DNA from: Iodobacter fluviatilis
Lineage (GTDB): Bacteria; Pseudomonadota; Gammaproteobacteria; Burkholderiales; Chitinibacteraceae
DNA: 64,000 nucleotides
Direction: 5' to 3'
Assembly: GCF_900451195.1 (NCBI RefSeq)
Contig: NZ_UGHR01000003.1
Span: forward strand, 496,001-560,000
Shown: piece after piece, positions 1 through 8,704 of the stretch
Numbering within the stretch: position 1 is the stretch's first letter
Layout: each line of letters starts with the position of its first letter
The notes under the pieces: model-generated
What the model saw: the letters and a program-made list of their open reading frames with translations, nothing else
What the model was told of the DNA's origin: nothing
Database searches by the model: none
Position numbers and translations under genes: made by a program

Positions 1-163
1 GCCAAGAGTCTGTTTTGTTTTTTGAAAAATCAGACCACCCGGCATTTGCCCATATATAGCGTAAAGAGGCATCTTTCTGCCATGCCGGAAATGGGAAATG
101 AGCACAAATTTTGCTGATAAAAAAAGGAGCGTTCATCATATTGCCTTTGAAAATCTATTTGGT

Positions 164-1504
164 TTAAGAAAGGGCCTGAGCTTCGCTCAGGCTATTTAAC
201 TCTCTTGCATTAATAGGAATTCTTAATGTGAAACAACTGCCTTTATTTACAATGCTTTTCACGCTGATTTCCCCGTGCATTTTTTTCATCAGTCCAAAGG
301 CTAAGGAAAGTCCAAGGCCAGTTCCTTTTCCTATTGGCTTGGTTGTAAAAAATGGTTCAAAAATCCGGTTGAGGTTTTCAGGTGCAATCCCACTGCCTGT
401 GTCGCGTACATCTACATAAATATTATTATCAACCATTCGGGTGCGTACTAATATTTTTCCAAATGTTTCAATTGCTTGGGCGGCATTAACAAGTAAATTA
501 AGTATGACCTGATTAAATTGTGATCCAATGATTTCTACCTTAGGTAAATCTGAGTATTCTAAGATTATTTCTGCTTTATACTTGATTTCGTTTTTTGCCA
601 TATTGATGGTGCTGTCAATCGATTTGTTAATATCAACCGGGGCCCACTCTCCTGAGTCTACATGAGAAAAATCTTTTAAATCTTTTACAATACCTTTTAC
701 TCTTTCTAGCCCTTCTTTTGATTCTGCTACTAGGGCAGCTAGGTCATCAGTAATATAGGCAAGATCGTGTTTTTTAATAATAGACACTTTTATTTCATCG
801 CTGATTGTGCCCGTGTTATTGTATTCATCCAGAGCGGCAATTAATTTATTGCTGTATTCATTGAGAGTGTTTAAGTTTGAGCTGATAAAGCCAAGCGGGT
901 TGTTTATTTCGTGAGCTACTCCAGCAGCAAGCTGCCCGATTGATGCCATTTTTTCAGCCTGAGCCAGCTGCATTTTTGTGGTTTCAAGATGATCAATTAA
1001 TTGTGCCTGATCCTGAGTCTTTTTTTCTAATTGTGATTCTACTTTCTGGCGGGCATCCATTTCTTCACGAAGTTGTTGATTACTTTCTTCCAGATGAATC
1101 GTTTTTGCTTTGATACGCTGGTCCAGCTGCTGCATATTTTCAAAAAGATAATTCAGCTGATCTGCTAGCTTGCTAAATTCATTATTGCCATTTACTTTTA
1201 AACGCATTTCCCAATCATGATGATCATTGATCTGGTTTAAGCCTTCATAAATATCCGACATCGCTTGGATGGCGCTGCGGCTGAGTGCTGATATCAGTAT
1301 TAACCCTGTAATAATGATACCAATGCACAAGCCGGTCATTCTTAGTTTTACAGCATCCAGAGTAACCGTACCCTCTGCTGCACTAAGGGCAATATGCCCA
1401 TACAGCAGAAAGGCAGCAATGCAATATAAAAATAGTATATAAAAACGGCTGTGCAGACTTAGTCGTTTCCAATAATTAAATATAGCCATTTTCTGTTTTT
1501 CCAA
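164..1504 (-). CDS. Membrane sensor histidine kinase
   Basis: A 446-residue histidine kinase. Two membrane segments (about residues 21-40 and 56-75) enclose only a short loop of about 15 residues, so it has no sizeable periplasmic sensor. A HAMP-like segment and a long coiled coil (about 76-185) follow. The H-box reads AAGVAHEINNPL with the phosphoacceptor His198; then come the N-box (about 331-345), DTGSGI (368-373), FEPFFTTK (382-389) and GKGTGLGLS (392-400). All ATPase boxes are intact, so it should be active. It lies 29 bp downstream of the hybrid GGDEF/EAL/receiver gene on the same strand, which suggests one operon; the receiver of that neighbour is a plausible partner (inference). The signal sensed is unknown. 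Confidence 0.9.
   Translation of the reverse strand: MEKQKMAIFNYWKRLSLHSRFYILFLYCIAAFLLYGHIALSAAEGTVTLDAVKLRMTGLCIGIIITGLILISALSRSAIQAMSDIYEGLNQINDHHDWEMRLKVNGNNEFSKLADQLNYLFENMQQLDQRIKAKTIHLEESNQQLREEMDARQKVESQLEKKTQDQAQLIDHLETTKMQLAQAEKMASIGQLAAGVAHEINNPLGFISSNLNTLNEYSNKLIAALDEYNNTGTISDEIKVSIIKKHDLAYITDDLAALVAESKEGLERVKGIVKDLKDFSHVDSGEWAPVDINKSIDSTINMAKNEIKYKAEIILEYSDLPKVEIIGSQFNQVILNLLVNAAQAIETFGKILVRTRMVDNNIYVDVRDTGSGIAPENLNRIFEPFFTTKPIGKGTGLGLSLAFGLMKKMHGEISVKSIVNKGSCFTLRIPINARELNSLSEAQALS
174..192 (-). terminator. Terminator-like hairpin inside the kinase gene 3' end
   Basis: A perfect 7-bp stem GCCTGAG/CTCAGGC with a 5-base loop covers the last codons of the histidine kinase gene. The following minus-strand bases are only moderately T-rich (CCTTTCTT). 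It would end the two-gene signalling transcript. Confidence 0.5.
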
Positions 1505-1533
1505 TGATTAATTTCTATTGTCGTTTCCATTTT

Positions 1534-4380
1534 TTAAAAAGATCCCTGTTTGTGCTTAATCGTTTGTTCATAATATGCAAAGGCATGACGAACTTCTTCT
1601 AAGAGATCTTCGTCTTCCCATGGTTTGGTGATGAATTTATATATTCCTGCAGAATTGATGGCATTCGTTAAAGCATTAAGCTCGGTATAGCCGGTAAGCA
1701 TAATTCTTACTGTATCTGGGTAAAGCTCACGGACACGACGTAGAAATTCCGAGCCATGCATCTGGGGCATGCGCTGATCAGAAATAATGACGTGAATTGA
1801 ATTTAAAGCCAGTAATTCAAGTGCATCTAGTGCCGATGTGCTGGTAAAGATCTGATAACCACTGCGGCGAAAAAGCCGCTTGAGTGCATTCAGAATATCC
1901 GGCTCATCATCAACAATAAGTAATGTGCGTGAATTTTGTTCTCTTATTTTGTTTTTAAAAGGCTGTTTTTTTACATTGGCAATAAATGTATCAAATTCAT
2001 CTGCAGGCAGTGGTTTGGAATAATAGTATCCTTGAATCAGATCGCAGTTTTGTCTGTGCAAAAAATTAAGCTGGCTTTCCGTCTCTACTCCTTCTGCTAC
2101 AACATTCAGCCTTAGGCTGTGGGCCATACTGATAATTGCAATGGCAATTAAGGCATCATTGGGTTCTGTTGTGACATTCTGAATGAATGACCTGTCAATT
2201 TTTAAGGTGTTAAATGGGAATTGTTTTAAATAACCAAGGCTTGAGTAGCCTGTACCAAAGTCATCCATTGCCAGCGAAATGCCAAGCTGTTTCAGCTGTT
2301 TTAAATAAATAATTGCGGCATCCAAATTTTGCACGACCACAGATTCGGTTAATTCTAATTCCAGCCATTTTCCTTCAAGGTTTGCGTTATTGAGCGCTTT
2401 AGTAATGATTGCTACAATGTTTTCTTGGCGGAATTGCAAGGCAGAAAGATTGACGGTAACAGGAATAGAGAGTTGCTCTTGCCATTTCTTAGCCTGTATG
2501 CAGGCTTCGTTCAGTACCCATTCACCAATTGGAATGATAATGCCGGATTCTTCTGCAAATGGAATAAACTGGCTAGGCTGTATTTGCCCCATTTCGGGGT
2601 GTTGCCAGCGTATTAAGGCTTCTGCTCCGATTAATTCTCCTGAATAAAGATCAATTTGTGGCTGATAATAAAGTTGGAATTCTTTATTTTGCAGTGCATT
2701 TCTCAGTGCAGATTCCATTTCCAGAATATGGCTGGCCCTTTGATTCATTTCCGGAGAGAAAAACCTAAAATGATTGCGGCCATTTTCTTTTACCTGATAC
2801 AGGGCTACATCGGCACGTCGTAAGAGCGAATCTGCATTGGCTCCATCCATAGGGGCAAAGCTGATCCCTATGCTGGGGGTAATAAACAACTCTGTTTTGC
2901 CAATATGAAAAGGCGTGGAGAGCATTTGCTGCACTTTTCTGGCAACGGTTGCGGCATCTTCCTGATTGACCAGCTCGCTGACGATGGCAAATTCATCGCC
3001 TCCCATTCGGGCGATGGTGTCGCCTGCCCTCATCATGGATTCCAGCCTGCTGGCCACCAGCTTAAGCAAAATATCACCAATGGCATGGCCCAGGCTGTCG
3101 TTTACTTTTTTAAAGCGGTCTAAATCAATCAGTAAAATGGCCGCAATGCTGTTGTAGCGCTGGCTGTGGGTAATGGCACGCGCCAGCCTGTCGTTGAGCA
3201 GGGCGCGATTAGCAAGGCCTGTGAGCGGGTCATGGGTGGCTAACTGTGCAAGTTGCAGCTCTTGCCTCTGGCGCTCACTGACGTCATGAAAAATGCTGAT
3301 GTAATGGGTGGCTTCACCTTGCTGATCCAGTAGTGGCGAAACAAATACTTCATTGGCATAGCGCGCGCCATCTTTGCGAAAACATTCCAGGACGAAGTGC
3401 CCGCAGGCCCGGTTACGCAGAGTGCGCCTGAGGATTTCTAATTCGGGCTGATCCAGTTTATTACGCAGTAAAATCCGGCCGTTTTGCCCTAGTACATCTT
3501 TGGCGCTGTAGCCTGTGATCGCTGAAAATGCTTGGTTTATATAAACCACAGGGTGATTTTTATCTTTTGAATCGCTAATCATGACCGCCAAGCTGAGTGC
3601 TTCCAGTGCGGCATGAAAGAGTTTTTGCTGTTGCAATTCGTGTTCGGTGTGCTTTTGATGTGAGATATCCCGTGCACGCAAGATGATGTTAAAGGGCGAG
3701 TACTCAGGCTGATTGATCAGGGTTTGCCAGAGAGGGTGCTGATTGCCAAAAGCATCGAACAAGCTGCTTTCCTGGCTGTAGATGCCATTTTTAAGCGTTT
3801 GGGGAAGTGTGGATTCATTGAAAGCAGCTTGTGCATCCGGTGGCATAAAGTCGCTGAGCATTTTGCCAGAGGCTTCATTGGGTTTGAGCCCCAGCAGTTT
3901 ATAGCCAGCCTGATTAAGGTAATCCAGCTGTCCCTTGGCGCTGAGGGTGCAAATTAAATCGTTGCTTTGGTCAAAAAAAGCAGCTTGTCTTGGTAGGCTT
4001 GTGTGTTCAGCTGCTGGTGTTTGCTGATTAATGAGCTGTCCAAGTGCATCCATCAGGCTGGCCAGATCACAAGGCCAGCTGAGCGCGGCAGTCCGGCTGT
4101 GGGCTAGGCAGAGGGGGCAGGGTTGATGCTTTTGGTGTAGCAGCAGCAGGGGGATATTTTGGGTATTGAGTTTGCTTTGAAACGTACAGCACAAGGGGAT
4201 TTTTGTGTTGGAAAGCCCGCCGATGATAATGGCATCAATCGCGTGGTGACAAAGTTGTAAGGCTTTTTCATTGCTAGCCGCAGTCAGTACTTTATAGCCA
4301 CCAAGGTTTAACAATTGCGAGCTTTGCTGCAATTGCACTGGATCACTGCAAATATTTAAGATGGTCGCTATATTGGCCAC
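1534..4380 (-). CDS. Hybrid PAS-GGDEF-EAL protein with C-terminal receiver
   Basis: A 948-residue cyclic-di-GMP enzyme. Residues 1-115 look like a degenerate receiver lacking an obvious phosphoacceptor Asp. Two PAS domains (about 130-245 and 252-372) precede a diguanylate cyclase domain with an intact GGDEF (460-464). The phosphodiesterase domain has EAL (587-589) and DDFGTGYSS (706-714). The C-terminal receiver (about 818-940) has LLIVDDE and the likely phosphoacceptor Asp868 in SDQRMP. Both catalytic signatures look intact, so the balance of synthesis and breakdown cannot be read from sequence. A receiver after EAL resembles RpfG/HD-GYP-associated receivers more than usual GGDEF-EAL proteins. 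It heads an operon with the histidine kinase, whose His198 could phosphorylate Asp868 (inference). Confidence 0.92.
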   Translation of the reverse strand: MANIATILNICSDPVQLQQSSQLLNLGGYKVLTAASNEKALQLCHHAIDAIIIGGLSNTKIPLCCTFQSKLNTQNIPLLLLHQKHQPCPLCLAHSRTAALSWPCDLASLMDALGQLINQQTPAAEHTSLPRQAAFFDQSNDLICTLSAKGQLDYLNQAGYKLLGLKPNEASGKMLSDFMPPDAQAAFNESTLPQTLKNGIYSQESSLFDAFGNQHPLWQTLINQPEYSPFNIILRARDISHQKHTEHELQQQKLFHAALEALSLAVMISDSKDKNHPVVYINQAFSAITGYSAKDVLGQNGRILLRNKLDQPELEILRRTLRNRACGHFVLECFRKDGARYANEVFVSPLLDQQGEATHYISIFHDVSERQRQELQLAQLATHDPLTGLANRALLNDRLARAITHSQRYNSIAAILLIDLDRFKKVNDSLGHAIGDILLKLVASRLESMMRAGDTIARMGGDEFAIVSELVNQEDAATVARKVQQMLSTPFHIGKTELFITPSIGISFAPMDGANADSLLRRADVALYQVKENGRNHFRFFSPEMNQRASHILEMESALRNALQNKEFQLYYQPQIDLYSGELIGAEALIRWQHPEMGQIQPSQFIPFAEESGIIIPIGEWVLNEACIQAKKWQEQLSIPVTVNLSALQFRQENIVAIITKALNNANLEGKWLELELTESVVVQNLDAAIIYLKQLKQLGISLAMDDFGTGYSSLGYLKQFPFNTLKIDRSFIQNVTTEPNDALIAIAIISMAHSLRLNVVAEGVETESQLNFLHRQNCDLIQGYYYSKPLPADEFDTFIANVKKQPFKNKIREQNSRTLLIVDDEPDILNALKRLFRRSGYQIFTSTSALDALELLALNSIHVIISDQRMPQMHGSEFLRRVRELYPDTVRIMLTGYTELNALTNAINSAGIYKFITKPWEDEDLLEEVRHAFAYYEQTIKHKQGSF

Positions 4381-4443
4381 AGTAAGCTCCCAAATGGGAT
4401 GGTTCTGTATTTTCTTACTTATTTTCTGTTTTTTATAAAAATA

Positions 4444-4458
4444 TTGTAATTTTTACAA
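4444..4458. promoter_or_regulatory. TTGTAA-N3-TTACAA palindrome upstream of the GGDEF/EAL gene
   Basis: A perfect 6-bp inverted repeat with a 3-base spacer lies 64 bp upstream of the start of the hybrid GGDEF/EAL gene, in the AT-rich 4381-4664 segment. It could be an operator. No known regulator is assigned, and the chance rate in AT-rich DNA is not negligible. The rest of this gap shows nothing else I can name. Confidence 0.3.
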
Positions 4459-4664
4459 AAGATTGCATAAAGGTATCTGATAATACTTTAGTTAGGTTTT
4501 TACATTTTTAATGTATTTTTTCCGCCGTTTATCCATATTTTTTGAAAACAATGTGTAAGAAATTGTGCGGTATTAATTTAAACAGCAAGATTAGTTTTTG
4601 AAGGATATTGATCTGGGGGTGAGTGGAATTATTCGGTATGTTTATTGCTGTAAATGGCGGGCAT

Positions 4665-4698
4665 AAAAAAAGCGATAAGGAAGCCTTATCGCTTTTTT
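4665..4698. terminator. Bidirectional terminator after petC
   Basis: A 10-bp stem AGCGATAAGG/CCTTATCGCT is flanked by A6 and T6 runs. It lies 15 bp beyond the petC stop and fits a Rho-independent terminator for petABC on the minus strand, working in either direction. Confidence 0.88.
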
Positions 4699-4712
4699 AA
4701 TACTAAATGCGT

Positions 4713-5468
4713 TTAGTGAACATCGCGCCAGTATTCTTTTTTCAGCATATAGCTGATTGGAATTAAAAAGAATAATAGGAATAGTAATACGCCATAACCT
4801 ATTTGCTCGCGTTTAACCTGAGCTGGCTCACCCATATAAACCATATAGTTCACCAGATCTGCAACACGATGGTCGAATTCGGCTTGATCGAATGCGCCAT
4901 TTTCTGCCGTTTTGGTCAGGCTACCTGGTTTAACGAGTTTGAGCGCTTTATGCTCGTGCTCACCTTCTTTTTTAACTTCTAATTCCTGCTGGCCTTGTAA
5001 ATCCCACAATACGTTAGGCATACCGACTTTATCGAAAGTCAGGTTATTCCAGCCAGTAGGGCGGGTTTCATCACGGTAAAAGCTGCGCAGATAGGTGTAG
5101 AGGTAATCTGCACCGCGTGAGCGTGAAATAACCGACAAATCAGGCGGCGTTGCACCAAACCAAACCTTGGCGTCTTTGGCTTGCATCGACACTTTCATCA
5201 GGTCACCTACTTTTTCTGTAGGGAACATCAGATTGGCTTTGATCTGGTCTTCGGTCAGGCCGATGTCTTGCAGGCGGTTGTAGCGCATAGCTACCGCACC
5301 GTGACAGGACAAGCAGTAGTTAGCGAAGGTTTGCGCACCACGCTGCAGGCTTTCGGTATCGCGCAGATTAATCGGCGCTTTATCCAGATGCACTTCGGTA
5401 TTGGCCTGGCTGCCAAAGCTAACGCTGGCTAACAGGGCGAACAGCAGTGTATTGAGTGTTTTTTTCAT
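4713..5468 (-). CDS. petC: Cytochrome c1 of the bc1 complex
   Basis: A 251-residue c-type cytochrome subunit of ubiquinol:cytochrome c oxidoreductase. A signal peptide (about residues 1-22) leads to the haem-attachment motif CLSCH, with Cys52, Cys55 and His56. A later VGMPNVLW segment carries the likely axial Met. A single C-terminal membrane anchor (about 218-240) ends in a basic tail, as expected for cytochrome c1. It takes electrons from the Rieske protein in the periplasm and passes them to soluble cytochrome c. It is last in the petA-petB-petC operon, 12 bp after petB, and is followed by a strong terminator. Confidence 0.96.
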   Translation of the reverse strand: MKKTLNTLLFALLASVSFGSQANTEVHLDKAPINLRDTESLQRGAQTFANYCLSCHGAVAMRYNRLQDIGLTEDQIKANLMFPTEKVGDLMKVSMQAKDAKVWFGATPPDLSVISRSRGADYLYTYLRSFYRDETRPTGWNNLTFDKVGMPNVLWDLQGQQELEVKKEGEHEHKALKLVKPGSLTKTAENGAFDQAEFDHRVADLVNYMVYMGEPAQVKREQIGYGVLLFLLFFLIPISYMLKKEYWRDVH

Positions 5469-5480
5469 GTTGTCCTCCCC

Positions 5481-6755
5481 TTAGTGCATCGTTACGCGGT
5501 CAGGAACCGGCTTGGTCTTATCAATCTTGGTGTAGTAAGGCATCGCCAAGAAGAAGACAAAATAAACCACAGACAGAATCTGTGCGATCACGGTACGGAC
5601 ATTGGTCGAAGGCAATGCGCCAAGGATACCAAGGCCGATAAAGGCAATCACAAACAGAGTTAGCATGGTTTTGTAAATCGGACCACGGTAGCGGATCGAT
5701 TTCACTGGGGATTTATCCAGCCAAGGCAGCGCTGCAATAATCATGGTGGCGACACCCATCGCGATCACACCCCAAACTTGCGTACCAGCAAAGGAAGGTA
5801 CTGCGCGCAAGATGGCGTAAAACGGAGTGAAGTACCAAACCGGTGCGATATGCGCAGGAGTTTTAAGTGCATCAGCCGGATCAAAGTTCGGGTGCTCAAG
5901 GAAGTAACCGCCCATTTCCGGCGCAAAGAAGATAATTGCGCTGAATACGGCCAAGAATACTGAAACACCAAAAATATCTTTAACGGTGTAGTAAGGGTGG
6001 AAAGGAATACCGTCGAGTGGAATACCAGTCTTCGGGTCTTTCTTTTTCTTAATCTCTACGCCATCCGGGTTGTTTGAACCTACTTCGTGCAAGGCGACCA
6101 AGTGAGCAACAACCAGCGCCAGTAATACCAGCGGCAGTGCAATCACGTGCAGTGCAAAGAAGCGGTTCAGTGTAGCGTCAGACACCACAAAGTCGCCACG
6201 AATCAGCACCGATAAATCTGGGCCAATAACGGGAATCGAGCTGAACAAGTTAACAATAACCTGCGCGCCCCAGAATGACATCTGACCCCAAGGCAGTAGA
6301 TAGCCTAGGAAGGCTTCAGCCATCAGGCACAGGTAAATCATCATGCCGAATACCCAGATCAGCTCACGTGGCTTTTGGTAAGAACCATAAATCAGGCCGC
6401 GGAACATATGCAGGTAAACCACGACGAAGAACATCGATGCGCCAGTGGAGTGCATATAGCGAATCAGCCAGCCGCCTGCCACATCACGCATGATGTATTC
6501 AACCGAGGCAAATGCCACCGAAATATTGGTACCCGGAATCAAAGAACCATCCGGCTTGTAGTTCATGGTGAGGAAAATACCGGTGACAATCTGAATCACC
6601 AGTACCAGCATCGCCAGGGAGCCGAAGAAGTACCAGAAGTTAAAGTTTTTTGGTGCGTAGTATTCGGAAATGTGTGCTTTCCAGGTGGAGGTCAGCGGAA
6701 AACGCTCATCCACCCAGTTGAGGGCCTGCTGGCCCATCTCTTGTGCTTTGCTCAT
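5481..6755 (-). CDS. petB: Cytochrome b of the bc1 complex
   Basis: A 424-residue polytopic membrane protein. The four haem-ligand histidines are visible as His102/His116 in one helix and His203/His218 in another. The quinol-site motif is PVWY rather than the textbook PEWY. It is full length, with both the N-terminal four-helix and C-terminal parts in one chain, as in proteobacterial bc1. It oxidises ubiquinol and translocates protons. It lies 10 bp after petA and 12 bp before petC. Confidence 0.97.
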   Translation of the reverse strand: MSKAQEMGQQALNWVDERFPLTSTWKAHISEYYAPKNFNFWYFFGSLAMLVLVIQIVTGIFLTMNYKPDGSLIPGTNISVAFASVEYIMRDVAGGWLIRYMHSTGASMFFVVVYLHMFRGLIYGSYQKPRELIWVFGMMIYLCLMAEAFLGYLLPWGQMSFWGAQVIVNLFSSIPVIGPDLSVLIRGDFVVSDATLNRFFALHVIALPLVLLALVVAHLVALHEVGSNNPDGVEIKKKKDPKTGIPLDGIPFHPYYTVKDIFGVSVFLAVFSAIIFFAPEMGGYFLEHPNFDPADALKTPAHIAPVWYFTPFYAILRAVPSFAGTQVWGVIAMGVATMIIAALPWLDKSPVKSIRYRGPIYKTMLTLFVIAFIGLGILGALPSTNVRTVIAQILSVVYFVFFLAMPYYTKIDKTKPVPDRVTMH

Positions 6756-6765
6756 GGGTCAGCCT

Positions 6766-7350
6766 CTATTTATCGTCGCCAATCAACAACCGCGCTTCTG
6801 TAATATATTTGTGCGGTGGAATGACGAGGTTTTTCGGTGCCGGAACGCCGGAATAGACGCGGCCAGCGAGGTCGAATTTGGAGCCATGACATGGGCAATA
6901 GAAGCCACCCAGCCATTCCGGGCCTAAATCGGCCGGAGCCAGATCAGGGCGGAAGGTTGGCGAACAGCCCAAGTGTGTACAGACGCCAAGTGCAACCCAG
7001 ATTTCGGGTTTAATCGAACGGTTTGCATTGTTGCAGTATTCTGGTTGCTCACTGGCAGCTGATGTTGGGTCTGTCAGTTTGCCGTCGAGCTTTGGTAAGT
7101 TAGCCAGCATTTCGGGTGTGCGTTTCACAACCCAAACCGGCTTACCCCGCCATTCGGTGGTCACTTGTTGGCCCAGTTCAAGCTTACTGATGTCCAATTC
7201 TACGGGGGCACCCGCAGCCTTGGCCCGCTCTGAAGGAAAAAAACTGGCGATAAAAGGCGTAGCTACACCCGCCCCTGCTACCGCACCGGCAACGCCCGTG
7301 GCGATCAGCAGGAATCGCCGTTTGCTGTTATCTACTTGCTGGTCACTCAT
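6766..7350 (-). CDS. petA: Ubiquinol-cytochrome c reductase Rieske iron-sulfur subunit
   Basis: A 194-residue Rieske protein. The N-terminus carries [10 protein letters not shown] followed by a hydrophobic stretch, a Tat-like signal anchor. Cluster-binding motifs are CTHLGC (Cys124, His126, Cys129) and CPCHGS (Cys152, Cys154, His155); Cys129 and Cys154 should form the structural disulfide. It shuttles electrons from quinol at cytochrome b to cytochrome c1. It is the first gene of the petABC operon. Confidence 0.97.
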   Translation of the reverse strand: MSDQQVDNSKRRFLLIATGVAGAVAGAGVATPFIASFFPSERAKAAGAPVELDISKLELGQQVTTEWRGKPVWVVKRTPEMLANLPKLDGKLTDPTSAASEQPEYCNNANRSIKPEIWVALGVCTHLGCSPTFRPDLAPADLGPEWLGGFYCPCHGSKFDLAGRVYSGVPAPKNLVIPPHKYITEARLLIGDDK

Positions 7351-7460
7351 AACCCAATCCCTGATTGACGGCTAAAACCACCAAATTCTACCTGAAACGA
7401 CAGGGGAACTTAAAGCTTTGCGCGCATGTCTTCGATAATCTTTCTTGCCCGTGCCCTAGG

Positions 7461-7928
7461 TTAGGGCTTAGAACGGGCGTAAGTCTGTAATTCTTCATGT
7501 ATTTTATCGGCGACAGCCGATGTAATTTCACTGACACTTTCGCGTGCTGTTCCGGGCGCAGTAATTTGCCAGACTCTGGCTGAAAGCTGCCAGCCTCCAT
7601 CAAGCGGGGCAAGGATATAACTCATTCTGGCCTCGGTTGCTTGGGTAACATTAGGAATTTGCATGCTGAATTCTAAACGCTGGGCCGTTCTGCGTTTGAG
7701 CTGCATGCCTTTTTGTTTACGATAGACCACGATATCGTCAAAGATCGCTCGCGCTGGCCTGTCTTTAATCAGAATGCTGGGCTGGCTGTTTGTTGTTTCT
7801 GGCGTATTTACTGGGTTTTGCTGAATAGTGACAGGGGGTTTGGTCTGATTGGTGCCCGTACTCTGAGGGGCGCTGGCACAGGCTGAAAGCAGGGCCAGGG
7901 TGGCCAGAGAGAGTAAAAAACGTTTCAT
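7461..7928 (-). CDS. Small putative lipoprotein of unknown function
   Basis: 155 residues. The N-terminus is a lipoprotein signal with lipobox LSAC, giving lipidated Cys17, followed by a low-complexity Thr/Pro/Gln/Asn linker to about residue 50. The mature part (about 50-155) is a small mixed alpha/beta domain that I cannot assign to a family. It starts in the last bases of the Nif3-family gene (1-bp overlap), so the two are probably cotranscribed. Likely membrane anchored. Confidence 0.75.
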   Translation of the reverse strand: MKRFLLSLATLALLSACASAPQSTGTNQTKPPVTIQQNPVNTPETTNSQPSILIKDRPARAIFDDIVVYRKQKGMQLKRRTAQRLEFSMQIPNVTQATEARMSYILAPLDGGWQLSARVWQITAPGTARESVSEITSAVADKIHEELQTYARSKP

Positions 7929-8704
7929 TAGACGAGGTTCGCTTGGTCAAGATGAATATGTTCCAGCCCATATTGGCTGGCCAGGTGCTTGCCTAATGCT
8001 TCGATGCCATAGCGCTCTGTGGCGTGATGGCCTGCGGCGATATAGCTCACTCCGCTTTCCCGTGCCAGATGGGTGACAAATTCAGAGGCTTCACCCGTTA
8101 TAAAGCAATCAATCTCTAATTGCGCCGCTTCGTGAAAAAAGCTTTGAGCCCCGCCGGTGCACCAGGCAACGCGTTTGATTAATTGCTCTGCCGGGCCAAT
8201 AACCAGCGGGGAGCGTTGTAATTGCGCATCAATTTGTAGTGTAAATTCTGCCAATGTGAGCGGTTTTTCCAGCTCGCCCAGCCAGCCCAGTTTCTGATCA
8301 CCAAAACGATGGGTGCCTGTGAGGCCTAATTTTTCTCCCAGTTGGGCGTTATTTCCCAGTGTGGGATGCGCATCAAGGGGAAGATGGTAGGCGAATAAAT
8401 TAACATCGTTCGCCAGCAATTTAGCGATGCGGGCCTTCTTGGTGCGGGTAATGCAGGCGTTTTCACCTTTCCAGAAGAAGCCATGATGAACGAGCAGGGC
8501 ATCCGCATTTAAATCGATCGCGGCATCAATCAATGCCTGGGAGGCAGTCACCCCGGTGACGATACGCTCTATAGTAGGACGTCCTTCAATTTGCAGCCCA
8601 TTTGGGCAGTAGTCACGCCAGGTGTCTACGAGCAGCAGTTGTCCGATATAATTTTCTAGATCTTGTCGTGCTATGGGCATATTCAACAGCGCCTTGGAAA
8701 ACAT
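7928..8704 (-). CDS. Nif3-like dinuclear metal-centre protein (YbgI family)
   Basis: 258 residues if started at 8704, or 250 from the second Met at 8680, which better matches YbgI-type N-termini; neither has a clear ribosome site. Metal-binding signatures are VHHGFFW near residue 75, TGEASEF and AAGHHATERYG near the C-terminus, matching the NIF3/DUF34 dinuclear-metal hexamer. The biochemical role of the family is unsettled; GTP cyclohydrolase-like activity has been proposed. The gene is divergent from the DegS/DegQ-like gene with no intergenic space, so its promoter must lie inside that gene. Confidence 0.9.
   Translation of the reverse strand: MFSKALLNMPIARQDLENYIGQLLLVDTWRDYCPNGLQIEGRPTIERIVTGVTASQALIDAAIDLNADALLVHHGFFWKGENACITRTKKARIAKLLANDVNLFAYHLPLDAHPTLGNNAQLGEKLGLTGTHRFGDQKLGWLGELEKPLTLAEFTLQIDAQLQRSPLVIGPAEQLIKRVAWCTGGAQSFFHEAAQLEIDCFITGEASEFVTHLARESGVSYIAAGHHATERYGIEALGKHLASQYGLEHIHLDQANLV

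Noticed and set aside
7388..7612. Minus-strand frame overlapping the lipoprotein gene 3' end
   Set aside because: It overlaps the lipoprotein gene out of frame and has no family match.
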